NCBI RefSeq assembly: GCF_001953305.1
Contig: NZ_MTFE01000010.1
Coordinates: 4,021,008-4,069,620, forward strand
DNA: 48,613 nucleotides
Direction of reading: 5' to 3'
Source of the DNA: Cnuella takakiae
GTDB lineage: Bacteria; Bacteroidota; Bacteroidia; Chitinophagales; Chitinophagaceae
A program made the translations under genes and the position numbers. The first letter of the stretch is position 1. The number at the start of each line of letters is the position of its first letter. The notes beneath the pieces are model-generated. The model saw nothing but the letters and a program-made list of their open reading frames with translations. It had not been told where the DNA came from and searched no databases. Below are positions 41,181 to 48,613 of this stretch, in pieces.

Positions 41181-42236
41181 ATGGCAACAAACGAGCAATA
41201 CGGAAACTTTCAGGGCGAAAGCGAGTTTACGCCCCGCGAGTACAGCGGCAACGAGGTAAACGTTGGCAACAACGAACGCATCATCAGCGCAGCCATTGGT
41301 GCATTCCTGCTTTCCAGTGGTTTGGGCAGCCTAACCCGCCACCCGCTTAATGGATTGGTTAAGACAGCACTGGGCGGCTTCCTGTTGTATCGCGGTGCTT
41401 CAGGCAATTGTCCCATGTACAGCGCTATTGGCAAAACCAAGGGCGTTTCGCACACCCAGGCCATTAATATCCGCACCAGCCTGGTAGTAAACCGCCCCAA
41501 GGACGAAGTATATGCCTTTTGGCGTAAGCTCGAAAACCTGCCCCTGTTTATGAAGCATATTGCTACCGTAACAGAGATCGACCAAAAGCATTCGCATTGG
41601 GAAGCCGTGGTACCCGGCAATATCGGCAAAATCAAATGGAACGCCGAGATCGTGAAGGAGGAACCCGGTTATATGATTGGTTGGCAAAGCATCCCTAATG
41701 CTACCATTCACAATGCAGGTAAAGTGGTATTCCACGATGCCATGGGTGGACAGGGTACCGAGCTGGAAGTGGTGATCAGCTACCATCCCCCTGCAGGCGA
41801 AATCGGATCCGGCATGGCTAAGATGCTCAACCCGGTTTTTGAAAAGATCGTGCGCCAGGATGTGATGAACTTCAAAGAGTATATTGAAACAAAACACAAT
41901 TCAAAGACCGGCCAGACCAATACAGCCAGCAGCGCCATGATGGAAACCATGAGCAGCGGCCCTTCGGGCAGCACCGCAGGCAAGCACATGGCCGATAATG
42001 AAAAGTCCAGCACCAGCACTACGCCTGGTATGGGTTCGCAAATGGGAGGCATCAGCGGTACCCATGTAGACGATGGCGGTGTGATTGGCGGTGGTGCACC
42101 AGGTACCACTGGCGATAGCCAGCACAACAGCGGCCAGGGTGGCAATGGAGGCTTGGGTAAAACGGGTCCCGGCACCAGCAACCTGGGTTCAGGTGGCGGC
42201 GCAAGCTCCAACCCGAACGAGAGTATTGTACCATAA
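41181..42236 (+). CDS. DUF2892-SRPBCC membrane protein with Gly/Ser-rich tail
   Basis: 351 residues from the ATG at 41181; an in-frame start at 41118 has no support. Three parts: residues about 25-85 have two hydrophobic helices and the DUF2892-like NERIISAAIGAFLLSSGLGS and LGGFLLYRGASGNCPMYSAI; residues about 95-240 are an SRPBCC (START-like) domain, with VVNRPKDEVYAFWRKLENLP and ITEVDQ-type region, and WEAVVPGNIGKIKWNAEIV; residues about 245-351 are low-complexity, rich in G, S, T and N. SRPBCC domains bind hydrophobic ligands; this arrangement is known in many bacteria with no defined role. A 19-bp terminator follows. Confidence 0.9.
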   Translation: MATNEQYGNFQGESEFTPREYSGNEVNVGNNERIISAAIGAFLLSSGLGSLTRHPLNGLVKTALGGFLLYRGASGNCPMYSAIGKTKGVSHTQAINIRTSLVVNRPKDEVYAFWRKLENLPLFMKHIATVTEIDQKHSHWEAVVPGNIGKIKWNAEIVKEEPGYMIGWQSIPNATIHNAGKVVFHDAMGGQGTELEVVISYHPPAGEIGSGMAKMLNPVFEKIVRQDVMNFKEYIETKHNSKTGQTNTASSAMMETMSSGPSGSTAGKHMADNEKSSTSTTPGMGSQMGGISGTHVDDGGVIGGGAPGTTGDSQHNSGQGGNGGLGKTGPGTSNLGSGGGASSNPNESIVP

Positions 42237-42252
42237 GCAAACTGTCGGATAA

Positions 42253-42297
42253 CATATACAATAAAAGCAGGATATAAACCCTGCTTTTATTGTATAT
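42253..42297 (+). terminator. 19-bp perfect hairpin, terminator of the SRPBCC gene
   Basis: Arms 42253-42271 and 42279-42297 are perfectly complementary with a 7-nt loop (ATATAAA). The upper stem is GC-rich (GCAGG/CCTGC) and the lower stem A/T-rich. Confidence 0.85.
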
Positions 42298-42367
42298 GAC
42301 CATAAGGGTATATCCGCATTTTCAGGTAATTAACAATTTGGTATTATGAATTGTGGGAATTGTACCC

Positions 42368-42375
42368 TAGTTTTG
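42368..42375 (+). promoter_or_regulatory. -7 box of a candidate small RNA
   Basis: TAGTTTTG, exact TAnnTTTG. No well-spaced -33 element is evident; TTG at 42351-42353 is 14 nt upstream. Confidence 0.45.
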
Positions 42376-42380
42376 CAAGT

Positions 42381-42520
42381 GTTAATTTGACACTTAAATA
42401 AAAGGCTACTTAAAAAAGCTTTTTCAAGATATTTCGGCAACAAGTTTGCGTTGCTGATTACAGATTTCATATGGCAAGCAATCGTTAGTCGCCCGCTGTT
42501 TCCACAGTGGGCTTTTTTTT
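42381..42520 (+). ncRNA. Candidate small RNA, about 135-140 nt
   Basis: A promoter-like -7 box (42368) and a strong terminator (GCCCGCTGT-TTCC-ACAGTGGGC then T8, 42491-42520) bracket a stretch with no supported reading frame. Inside, AAGTGT-taatttg-ACACTT makes a 5' hairpin (about 42378-42396), and TTGCGTTGC can pair with GCAAGCAA across about 42445-42482. I cannot assign it to a known RNA family; 6S RNA is not supported because the ends do not pair. It might alternatively be a leader for the tRNA, but the tRNA has its own promoter. Confidence 0.4.
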
Positions 42521-42564
42521 GCCTGCCGCTGTAAAAAGTTTTGGATTGTGTTGGTGCACAAACC

Positions 42565-42572
42565 TATATTTG
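42565..42572 (+). promoter_or_regulatory. tRNA promoter (-7 box)
   Basis: TATATTTG, exact consensus, with TTTG (42540-42543) 21 nt upstream. About 18 nt separate it from the tRNA 5' end. Confidence 0.65.
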
Positions 42573-42590
42573 CACCCCCAACAAGGGGAT

Positions 42591-42664
42591 GCCGAGGTAG
42601 CTCAGCTGGTTAGAGCATCGGATTCATAACCCGAAGGTCGGCAGTTCAAGTCTGCTCCTCGGTA
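42591..42664 (+). tRNA. tRNA-Met (anticodon CAT)
   Basis: 74 nt with a complete cloverleaf. Acceptor GCCGAGG pairs with CCTCGGT, the first pair being G-U. D stem GCTC/GAGC, anticodon stem TCGGA/CCCGA with an A-C mismatch at 31-39, anticodon loop TTCATAA giving CAT, and T arm GGCAG-TTCAAGT-CTGCT. No CCA is encoded. It fits elongator tRNA-Met; a CAT anticodon with lysidine (tRNA-Ile2) cannot be fully excluded. The paired first position argues against the initiator. Confidence 0.95.
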
Positions 42665-42672
42665 CGGCAAAG

Positions 42673-42704
42673 GTCCTGCACCACAAGTGCGGGACTTTTT
42701 TTTT
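42673..42704 (+). terminator. Intrinsic terminator after the tRNA
   Basis: GTCCTGCAC-CACAA-GTGCGGGAC (one T-G pair), followed by nine T. Confidence 0.88.
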
Positions 42705-42964
42705 GTTCTGTTATTTTTTATTTCATTGCCCGGCTGTATTGCCGTTCTGTTCTAATCACCAGCATTATTTGCAAACATTGCTGTACCAACAAGACAATTG
42801 TGGCTTTGAAAGTTGACCAACGGACAGCTACTCACCGATACTGGCTGTAAACAGCTGTGTTGAGCACAGCTCTTGTACCGGCAAAGATCCCTAGAATAAT
42901 TTTTGCAACTATTTCCCGCACCAAAATTCCCGCCTGAACCGCTAACCAACAAAACACCCCCAAT
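42705..42964 (+). other. Intergenic region upstream of the sorbosone dehydrogenase-like gene
   Basis: No gene is supported. A promoter-like TAATTTTTG (about 42896-42904) with TTG (about 42874) upstream could drive the downstream lipoprotein gene, giving a leader of about 55 nt. Confidence 0.4.
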
Positions 42965-44182
42965 ATGAAACCCCTGCTCCGATCTTTTGTGGCTATTGCC
43001 CTATTGGGCGGCCTTGCCTACAGTTGCGAAAAAGACGATGACCTCTGGGACTGGATGATCCCGGAAACCGAAGACACCGCTACTACCGGCCAGGTTGCCG
43101 GCTATGTTTTTCACCCCGCAGTTGTGGCGGCCACGCCACAGAATATTAGCCAACTTAAAGTACCCGAAGGGTTCCGCGTAGCGCCCTTTGCTACCAATTT
43201 GGGCAAGCCCCGCATCCTGGTAACCAGCCCTGCCGGCCACCTGTATTTTTCCGACCGCGAGGCAGGCACCGTTACCCTGCTGCATGATGCCGACGGCAAT
43301 GGAGCCGCCGAAGTAAAAACAGTGGTTGCCAATATCCGGCAGGCACACGGCCTGGCCATTCACAATGGCAATATGTACATTGCCGCGGTGCGGGAACTAT
43401 ACCGTGCACCCATCAACCCCGACGGTAGCCTGGGCACCGCCACCCTGCTGCGCAACGACCTGCCCGATGCAGGGCAGCACCCCAACCGTACGCTAGCCTT
43501 TGGTCCCGATGGCCGTATGTACCTGAGCATTGGCAGCACCTGTAATGCCTGTGCCGAACCCAACCCGCTGAACGCAACCATGGTAGTGGCAGACGCTGAC
43601 GGCAATAACATGCAGGTACTGGCAAAAGGCCTGCGCAATACCATCGGCTTTGGATGGCAGCCCCAAACCGGCGAGCTGTGGGCCATGGACCATGGCATCG
43701 ACTGGCTGGGCGACAACGACCAGAAGGAAGAACTCAACTTATTGAAACAGGGAGGCATTTACGGCTGGCCCTACATTTATGGCGAAGGCAAGTATAACCC
43801 CCAACCCCGACCGCAGGGTGATACTACCTATCAGCAATACCTGTCGCTCACTACCCTGCCTACCCTGCTGTACGATGCCCATGCGGCGCCCATGCAAATG
43901 GCGTTTTATGGCGGCACCTCCTTTCCTGCCGACTTCCAGGGCGATGCCTTTGTGGCCATGCGCGGCTCGTGGAACCGCAGCCAGCCTGTAGGGTATAAAG
44001 TAGTGCGGGTGAACTTCGAAAACGGCAAACCCACAGCCATCCAGGACTTTCTCACCGGCTTCCTGGTAAACAATAACCGCTCTGTCTTTGGCCGACCTGT
44101 TGGCGTAGCGGTTCACCCCGATGGATCCTTGCTGGTGTCGGATGATACCGGTGGGGTGATATATAGGGTGAGCAGGCAGTAG
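42965..44182 (+). CDS. Sorbosone/glucose dehydrogenase-like lipoprotein
   Basis: 405 residues. Residues 1-21 are a lipoprotein signal peptide with lipobox GLAYSC (C21), so the protein is anchored by lipid, probably at the outer membrane. From about 65 on it is a six-bladed propeller of the GSDH/PQQ-sugar dehydrogenase family: VPEGFRVAPFATNLGKPRI, then NIRQAHGLAIHNG with a probable catalytic histidine, QHPNRTLAFGPDGRMYLSIG, GLRNTIGFGWQPQTGELWAM and GGIYGWPYIYGEG. Members oxidise sugars or sorbosone using PQQ; PQQ use here is inferred. The organism would need external PQQ unless biosynthesis genes lie elsewhere. Confidence 0.92.
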   Translation: MKPLLRSFVAIALLGGLAYSCEKDDDLWDWMIPETEDTATTGQVAGYVFHPAVVAATPQNISQLKVPEGFRVAPFATNLGKPRILVTSPAGHLYFSDREAGTVTLLHDADGNGAAEVKTVVANIRQAHGLAIHNGNMYIAAVRELYRAPINPDGSLGTATLLRNDLPDAGQHPNRTLAFGPDGRMYLSIGSTCNACAEPNPLNATMVVADADGNNMQVLAKGLRNTIGFGWQPQTGELWAMDHGIDWLGDNDQKEELNLLKQGGIYGWPYIYGEGKYNPQPRPQGDTTYQQYLSLTTLPTLLYDAHAAPMQMAFYGGTSFPADFQGDAFVAMRGSWNRSQPVGYKVVRVNFENGKPTAIQDFLTGFLVNNNRSVFGRPVGVAVHPDGSLLVSDDTGGVIYRVSRQ

Positions 44183-44215
44183 CAAAACAAGCCCCTTCAA
44201 CAACTTGCAAAAAAC

Positions 44216-44250
44216 AGAACCCCGGTGTAGGCTACACCGGGGTTCTTGTT
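44216..44250 (+). terminator. Intrinsic terminator after the sorbosone dehydrogenase-like gene
   Basis: Perfect 14-bp stem AGAACCCCGGTGTA/TACACCGGGGTTCT, 3-nt loop, then TGTTT. Confidence 0.88.
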
Positions 44251-44322
44251 TGAATCAGGAAGCTATCGAACATTCATATTGTTTTCCGGGGGATGAAGTG
44301 CTTCCCATTCCAAGCCAGCCTA

Positions 44323-44727
44323 TTACGAGGCCAATACCCGGAAACATCCCACCAGCTTTTGCACCTTCCCTTTCAAAAACGCCTCCAGCAATTCGCCGTC
44401 GCTAAAACGGTCGCTGCGGCAAATGGCAGTGAGCATCATGGAAGCCTCCAATGGCGACAGGCTGCCGAAATCAAAATGAGGGTCATTATAAATTTTCCGG
44501 CCTTCGTCCCAATCCATCCATTGAAAGTTGAAAATAAGTTTGAGGTCGTAAAGTTTTTGGTTTACGGCGGAGATGGTTTCATTACCGCCGTAGGGTGGGT
44601 TTACGCCAGCGAGGTCAACAGCATCGGTTAAACGAAAAAGTTCCTGCCAGGAAACAGCAGGGATGCTTGCCAGGTGGCTTTGCTGCAGGTACAGCAGTTC
44701 CGGATTGAGGGTACTTGGTAGTTTCAT
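44323..44727 (-). CDS. DUF6508-like hypothetical protein
   Basis: 134 residues from the ATG at 44727; the longer frame begins in unrelated sequence. No signal peptide. The pattern WQELFRLTDAVDLAG, FQWMDWDEGRKIYNDPHFDF and LEASMMLTAICRSDRFSDGE, ending LEAFLKGKVQKLVGCF, matches my memory of DUF6508; a mostly helical cytoplasmic protein of unknown function. Family assignment is moderately sure; gene reality is likely from the compact fit and the convergent terminator. Confidence 0.72.
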   Translation of the reverse strand: MKLPSTLNPELLYLQQSHLASIPAVSWQELFRLTDAVDLAGVNPPYGGNETISAVNQKLYDLKLIFNFQWMDWDEGRKIYNDPHFDFGSLSPLEASMMLTAICRSDRFSDGELLEAFLKGKVQKLVGCFRVLAS

Positions 44728-45147
44728 TGGTGCCTGCAAACTACTGTAAAACAAACACCGGTATATGAAATGCTTATTTGACATCCGGCATTCGGTCAAA
44801 AGGTATCAGCGTTACAGCCCACAGTGAGCTATTGAAACTTCAGAACCGGCATGTTGTTGCAACCTTTGACGCATAGGCAGGCTCCCAAAAGGGCCAGTCA
44901 TTTACTTGACTGCTTTAATGCCTGCATTAGGGTAAAACCAAATGAGGCTACCAAGCTTCCACAATGAACTTACGCTAATGCTTAGGCGAAAAATATATTT
45001 ATTTTTTTTCTCAATTCAAGCTCAACTATTAACTTGGCGCTCTGTAGCTGTTGTACTACTTTCCGTAGCACAGCTTATTTACTTCAATATCCCCTGCATC
45101 CCTGCGCATTTGCCGCATCCATACGCTTCAACAATCACCAACAATAA
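44728..45147. other. Divergent intergenic region
   Basis: 420 nt between the DUF6508-like gene and the large T9SS cargo gene, both transcribed away from it. It contains an A/T-rich stretch (about 44984-45010). A weak TACTTTCC -7-like site at about 45055 could serve the right-hand gene. I see no gene or repeat of note. Confidence 0.4.
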
Positions 45148-48100
45148 ATGAAACCAAAACTCTGGAGTTTACTCCTGTGTCTCTGCTGTAGTATTGCTTA
45201 TGGCCAATCTGTTTACTGGAACAATACCTTCGGCAATGGGGGTATGTTACAAAAGTCTGCCCCACAGCCAGGTAATGCCGACTATGAAGTAGGCGAGTCA
45301 TCGGTGCAGCTTTCCTATGGTAAAATGCTGGTGGCGGTAAGCCGGCCTAATGTTTACCTGGTTCGTTACCTGGCCAATGGTTTGCTTGATTCAACCTTTG
45401 CCAACTCGGGCCGCAGCAGCAGGTTTTTTATAAACCGGCCGAAGCTCCTTAAGCTTGCCGACGGTCGCTTATTACTCATAGGTACCGGTTATGGCAATGG
45501 CATCTCCATTGCCATTCAACGGCTATTGGCTGATGGCGCTATTGATCCTTCATTCAACGGAGGCAATATGCTGATGGTGCCTTATAGTTCACCGGTACCC
45601 GGCCCGGTGTACCATGGCACATTGCCAGACGGCAAGCTGCTGTTGCTGGCCACCACCCCGTCCGAGTACAGTGCCAACAACGGCCCATCCATTTTAAGGC
45701 TGCTGCCCAACGGAATGCCGGATCTTACCTTTGGTACGGGCAGCAAAGAGCTTCCCGGCTTTCCTAAAAATGTTCGATGTATAGGCATGAGCCTCAGTGG
45801 CAGCCGCATAAACAGCGGTTATATTCATCCGCAAACCGGAAATATCATACTGGTGGCCCACAATACAAATGGCGGTGTGGATAGTGCGTTTGGCAATGAG
45901 GGCAACGGTAAGGTTGATCTGGGCGTACAACCCCTGCAGCAAACGGCTGCGCTTTCGGCATTGGCTGATGGGCGTATACTAGTAGGTTTGAATAATCTGA
46001 ACCCGGCTAATAACCAACAATGGCAAGAGGTAAGATGTTTGCTCCCCAACGGCAACCCTGATCCCGAATTTGGCACTAATGGTACTGCTGTTGTTCCGCA
46101 AACCACCACTGTAGCAAGTGGCATATGGTTGGCACCGGACACAGACGGTTTCAACAGCATCAGCTACAGCAGTTTTGGTACCTATCAAAAGGTTACGTTC
46201 ACCCGCTTTAACAATGCGGGACGACTCCAAACAACTTACGGTATCAACGGCCAACAATTCATCCAGTTTACTGCCGACTATCTAGAAGTAAAAGAGGCTA
46301 CCGTAAATAGCAATAAGCAGCTGACGCTTATCGGCAGACTGAGCACCTACCCTTCCGATTATTTCTTCCTTACCCGTATCAATGCCAATGGGCAACCCGA
46401 TAACACCTGGTCGGCAGGCGGAACCAAGTTCGACTTCTTTCCTTCAAAAAGAGTTGAAATGGATAACATTAAACCAATGAGCAGTGGCAGCCTGCTTGTA
46501 CGCTACACTGGCATGGGTATTACCCGCCAAACAGGCATAATTAAACTAACGCCTAAAGGAAGTACCGACACCACTTTTGCCACTAAAGGTTTGTTGTCTT
46601 TTGATTCAAGATATTTCGATACCCTTTCCAACGGAGGTTTGATAACTGCTGAACCCAGTACGGTCTCCACTTCTCCTAACCCACAGGTAAAATTGAGCCG
46701 TTATGGATTGAACGGAAGGTTGGATAATAGCTTTGGCAATGCGGGTGTCAGGCTGGTAAGCATGCCGCTTAATTTTCAACTGACTTTATTCCGGGTGCTG
46801 CCAGGCAATAAACTATTGCTGTACGGTTCCTTTTACAACTTTCAAAATAATTACCGGTATGTACTCTGCCGCCTGTTAGCCGACGGCACGCCTGATGCCA
46901 GTTTTGGTGAAAACGGATTGGCCTATTTAGACAATACAATAACTTCTACCCGGGAAATAGTAAACATGCCAGACGGTGGCTTGCTGATTTCGGGTGATTA
47001 CAGTAACTATAGCACCAACCCTAAGTTTGGGATGACAAAGCTGCTGTCCAATGGCAAATTGGATCCGTCTTTTGGCAACAATGGAATTGTAACAGACAGT
47101 TCGGGACAGGGAACCTATTCTCAAAAAGTAATGCTACAGCCGGATGGCAACATAATCGTTGCTTATTATGCACTGTTGCCATCTAACGGCTATTATAAAG
47201 TGGTACTGGGCCGCTACAACGCACAGGGGCAGCGGATACAAAGTTTTGGTAATAATGGCACGGGCATATTGGATCTTAACACCACCACCTTCGCTGTCCT
47301 GCCCGATAGCCGCTTGCTGGCATTAAGTCTTGACTATAATTACGCCCCACCGATGTTGCGATTGGAACTTCGAAACAGTAATGGAGTGATCGACAGCACC
47401 TTTGGCATCCATGGCGTAGAACGCCTTCCTGTTCCGGCTGCCAATTTCAGCTTTATGGAAACGGTTTATGCAGGCAACAAGATTTACCTGAGGGGCGCAC
47501 AATATGAAGAGTTTGAAACCAATGGCCTGATTGGTTCACTGCTGATTGACACCACATCAGCCGCGATTGCTTCTTTTACCCTTGTGGATGCTACCTCCAA
47601 TAAGGATATCCGAACCATCAAGGAAGGGGACATAATTAACATCGCCGATGTCCGTGGCAAAAGTGTCAACATACGGGCAAACACCAACGGAGCTCCGGTG
47701 GGCAGCGTGGTAATGACCCTGAGCGGCGCACAACAGAAAACACAAACCGAAAGCAGTGCTCCCTTTGCCCTGTTTGGCAATACCAACAATGACTACTGGA
47801 ACTGGACCCCGGTTGCAGGACAGTACAGCCTGTATGCACGACCTTTCAAAGGCACAAAGGGAGCCGGAGCGCCAGGCAAAGCTTTGAATGTTTCGTTCCG
47901 CGTTAAAGATGAATTAACGCTTGCCGGACTGTCGCTGATCAATGCCGACAATAACAGGGTGATTCGTTCACTGGTAAACAACTCCGTAGTTGACCTGGCT
48001 TACACACCGAACATAAACGTGCGGGCTAACCCTGGTGTTGGTTATACAGAAAGCGTGTTGTTTATGGTGAACGGATTTTACCACCGGGTAGAAAATACGG

Positions 48101-48579
48101 CGCCATTTGCCATTGCAGCAGATAACAATGGCGATTACAACAATTGGAACATTACACCCGGCGTGTATAATATTGCCGCCTTCCCCTACCCAGAAAATGA
48201 TGCAAAAGGACTGGCAGGCACCCCTTACAATATCTGGATCAATGTAATCAACTCAGCACCGGTGGCAGGTAGCAGTATCAAATCCTCAGGTAATGCTCCC
48301 GCACTTAAAAACGAAGGTGGCTTTACCGTGGGTGTTTACCCCAACCCAACGTCAGGCGAGGGCACCCTTACCTATGGTGCATTAAAAACCAGCTACCTTT
48401 CGGTAACCCTTTTTGATGCCACCGGCGCCAAAGTGCAACAAGTGTTTAACGGCAAGGTGGAAGGCGGAGTATTGTACCGCACGGCCTTGAATATTCGACA
48501 CCTGAAAGCGGGAACTTATTTCTACCGCATCCTCACCGCCGATGGCGGCATGCAGACGGTGCAGGTAGTAAAACAATAG
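45148..48579 (+). CDS. Secreted delta-60 repeat protein with T9SS type A sorting domain
   Basis: 1143 residues. Signal peptide at about 1-19 (ending IAYGQ). Residues about 30-810 contain about 13 delta-60 repeats, each holding a unit such as GLLDSTFANSG, GNPDPEFGTNG, GRLDNSFGNAG or GKLDPSFGNNG followed by beta strands; together they should form large propellers. Two tandem Ig-like domains follow (about 820-930 and 935-1040), starting ASFTLVDATSNKDIRTI and TLAGLSLINADNNRVIRSL. The C-terminal about 75 residues are a T9SS type A signal: VGVYPNPTSGEGTLTYG then LKAGTYFYRILTADGG. It should cross the outer membrane through the type IX system and be attached or released after cleavage. No catalytic motif is visible; a structural or binding role is inferred. 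Confidence 0.93.
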   Translation: MKPKLWSLLLCLCCSIAYGQSVYWNNTFGNGGMLQKSAPQPGNADYEVGESSVQLSYGKMLVAVSRPNVYLVRYLANGLLDSTFANSGRSSRFFINRPKLLKLADGRLLLIGTGYGNGISIAIQRLLADGAIDPSFNGGNMLMVPYSSPVPGPVYHGTLPDGKLLLLATTPSEYSANNGPSILRLLPNGMPDLTFGTGSKELPGFPKNVRCIGMSLSGSRINSGYIHPQTGNIILVAHNTNGGVDSAFGNEGNGKVDLGVQPLQQTAALSALADGRILVGLNNLNPANNQQWQEVRCLLPNGNPDPEFGTNGTAVVPQTTTVASGIWLAPDTDGFNSISYSSFGTYQKVTFTRFNNAGRLQTTYGINGQQFIQFTADYLEVKEATVNSNKQLTLIGRLSTYPSDYFFLTRINANGQPDNTWSAGGTKFDFFPSKRVEMDNIKPMSSGSLLVRYTGMGITRQTGIIKLTPKGSTDTTFATKGLLSFDSRYFDTLSNGGLITAEPSTVSTSPNPQVKLSRYGLNGRLDNSFGNAGVRLVSMPLNFQLTLFRVLPGNKLLLYGSFYNFQNNYRYVLCRLLADGTPDASFGENGLAYLDNTITSTREIVNMPDGGLLISGDYSNYSTNPKFGMTKLLSNGKLDPSFGNNGIVTDSSGQGTYSQKVMLQPDGNIIVAYYALLPSNGYYKVVLGRYNAQGQRIQSFGNNGTGILDLNTTTFAVLPDSRLLALSLDYNYAPPMLRLELRNSNGVIDSTFGIHGVERLPVPAANFSFMETVYAGNKIYLRGAQYEEFETNGLIGSLLIDTTSAAIASFTLVDATSNKDIRTIKEGDIINIADVRGKSVNIRANTNGAPVGSVVMTLSGAQQKTQTESSAPFALFGNTNNDYWNWTPVAGQYSLYARPFKGTKGAGAPGKALNVSFRVKDELTLAGLSLINADNNRVIRSLVNNSVVDLAYTPNINVRANPGVGYTESVLFMVNGFYHRVENTAPFAIAADNNGDYNNWNITPGVYNIAAFPYPENDAKGLAGTPYNIWINVINSAPVAGSSIKSSGNAPALKNEGGFTVGVYPNPTSGEGTLTYGALKTSYLSVTLFDATGAKVQQVFNGKVEGGVLYRTALNIRHLKAGTYFYRILTADGGMQTVQVVKQ

Positions 48580-48613
48580 GCAGCTGTTCTGATCTTTTCG
48601 AATTGTCAACACA

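Noticed and set aside
44942-45151. 69-codon frame overlapping the start of the T9SS cargo gene
   Set aside because: No clear start signal, biased composition from the A/T-rich promoter region, and overlap with a real start.
1-48613. Prophage, integrated element or defence island
   Set aside because: No integrase, transposase, phage structural gene or recognised defence gene was found; gene content is housekeeping-like throughout.

Overview
The window looks like a chromosomal segment of a Bacteroidota member, most likely family Chitinophagaceae. Supporting signs seen in the sequence: many start codons lack a purine-rich ribosome binding site, promoters fit the Bacteroidota form (-33 TTG/TTTG, -7 TAnnTTTG), the last protein ends in a type IX secretion (T9SS) sorting domain, and the gene set (DUF1573, DUF4254, DUF4268, DUF2452, fused 2-oxoacid dehydrogenase E1) is typical of that phylum. 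Genus and species cannot be fixed from the sequence alone. There is no rRNA, CRISPR array, insertion sequence or prophage; one tRNA is present.

Layout. 1-4.3 kb: small genes, including three very short membrane proteins, a GNAT acetyltransferase and DUF4268/DUF2452 proteins, with three copies of a 31-nt intergenic repeat. 4.3-7.0 kb: a large secreted protein joining an HExxH metallopeptidase-like domain, a TolB-like propeller and a probable C-terminal beta-barrel. 7.3-12.7 kb: glycine dehydrogenase (gcvP), EcsC-like protein, GH18 chitinase. 12.8-14.7 kb: HMA-domain protein, then homoserine dehydrogenase behind a SAM-I riboswitch and intrinsic terminator. 15-21.2 kb: lytic transglycosylase, sterol desaturase-type hydroxylase, Dabb protein, PPOX-fold protein, and a divergent App1-type phosphatidate phosphatase / diacylglycerol kinase-like pair. 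21.4-24 kb: CsbD, an ABC-F ATPase and a 34-residue membrane peptide. 24-27.7 kb: envelope genes (two GT9 glycosyltransferases, DUF4254, M23 peptidase). 27.8-33 kb: transport (DedA-MFS operon, dicarboxylate/amino acid symporter, APC permease). 33-38.5 kb: YebC, Uma2, PhzF-TRIC operon, fused alpha/beta E1. 38.6-42.3 kb: two DUF1573 proteins, an aminotransferase, an SRPBCC protein. 42.3-42.7 kb: a candidate small RNA and tRNA-Met. 43-48.6 kb: sorbosone-dehydrogenase-like lipoprotein, a DUF6508-like protein and a 1143-residue delta-60 repeat T9SS cargo protein.

The genes are mainly housekeeping, envelope and transport functions in short operons; no single large pathway cluster is present. The less ordinary content is in the gaps: (i) several families of degenerate short-word repeats, often as inverted arms at gene ends or around promoters; (ii) promoters whose -7 box ends four bases before the ATG, predicting leaderless mRNAs; (iii) an inverted repeat that includes both start codons of the App1/DAG-kinase pair; (iv) the SAM-I riboswitch; (v) a promoter-to-terminator candidate RNA at about 42.38-42.52 kb.
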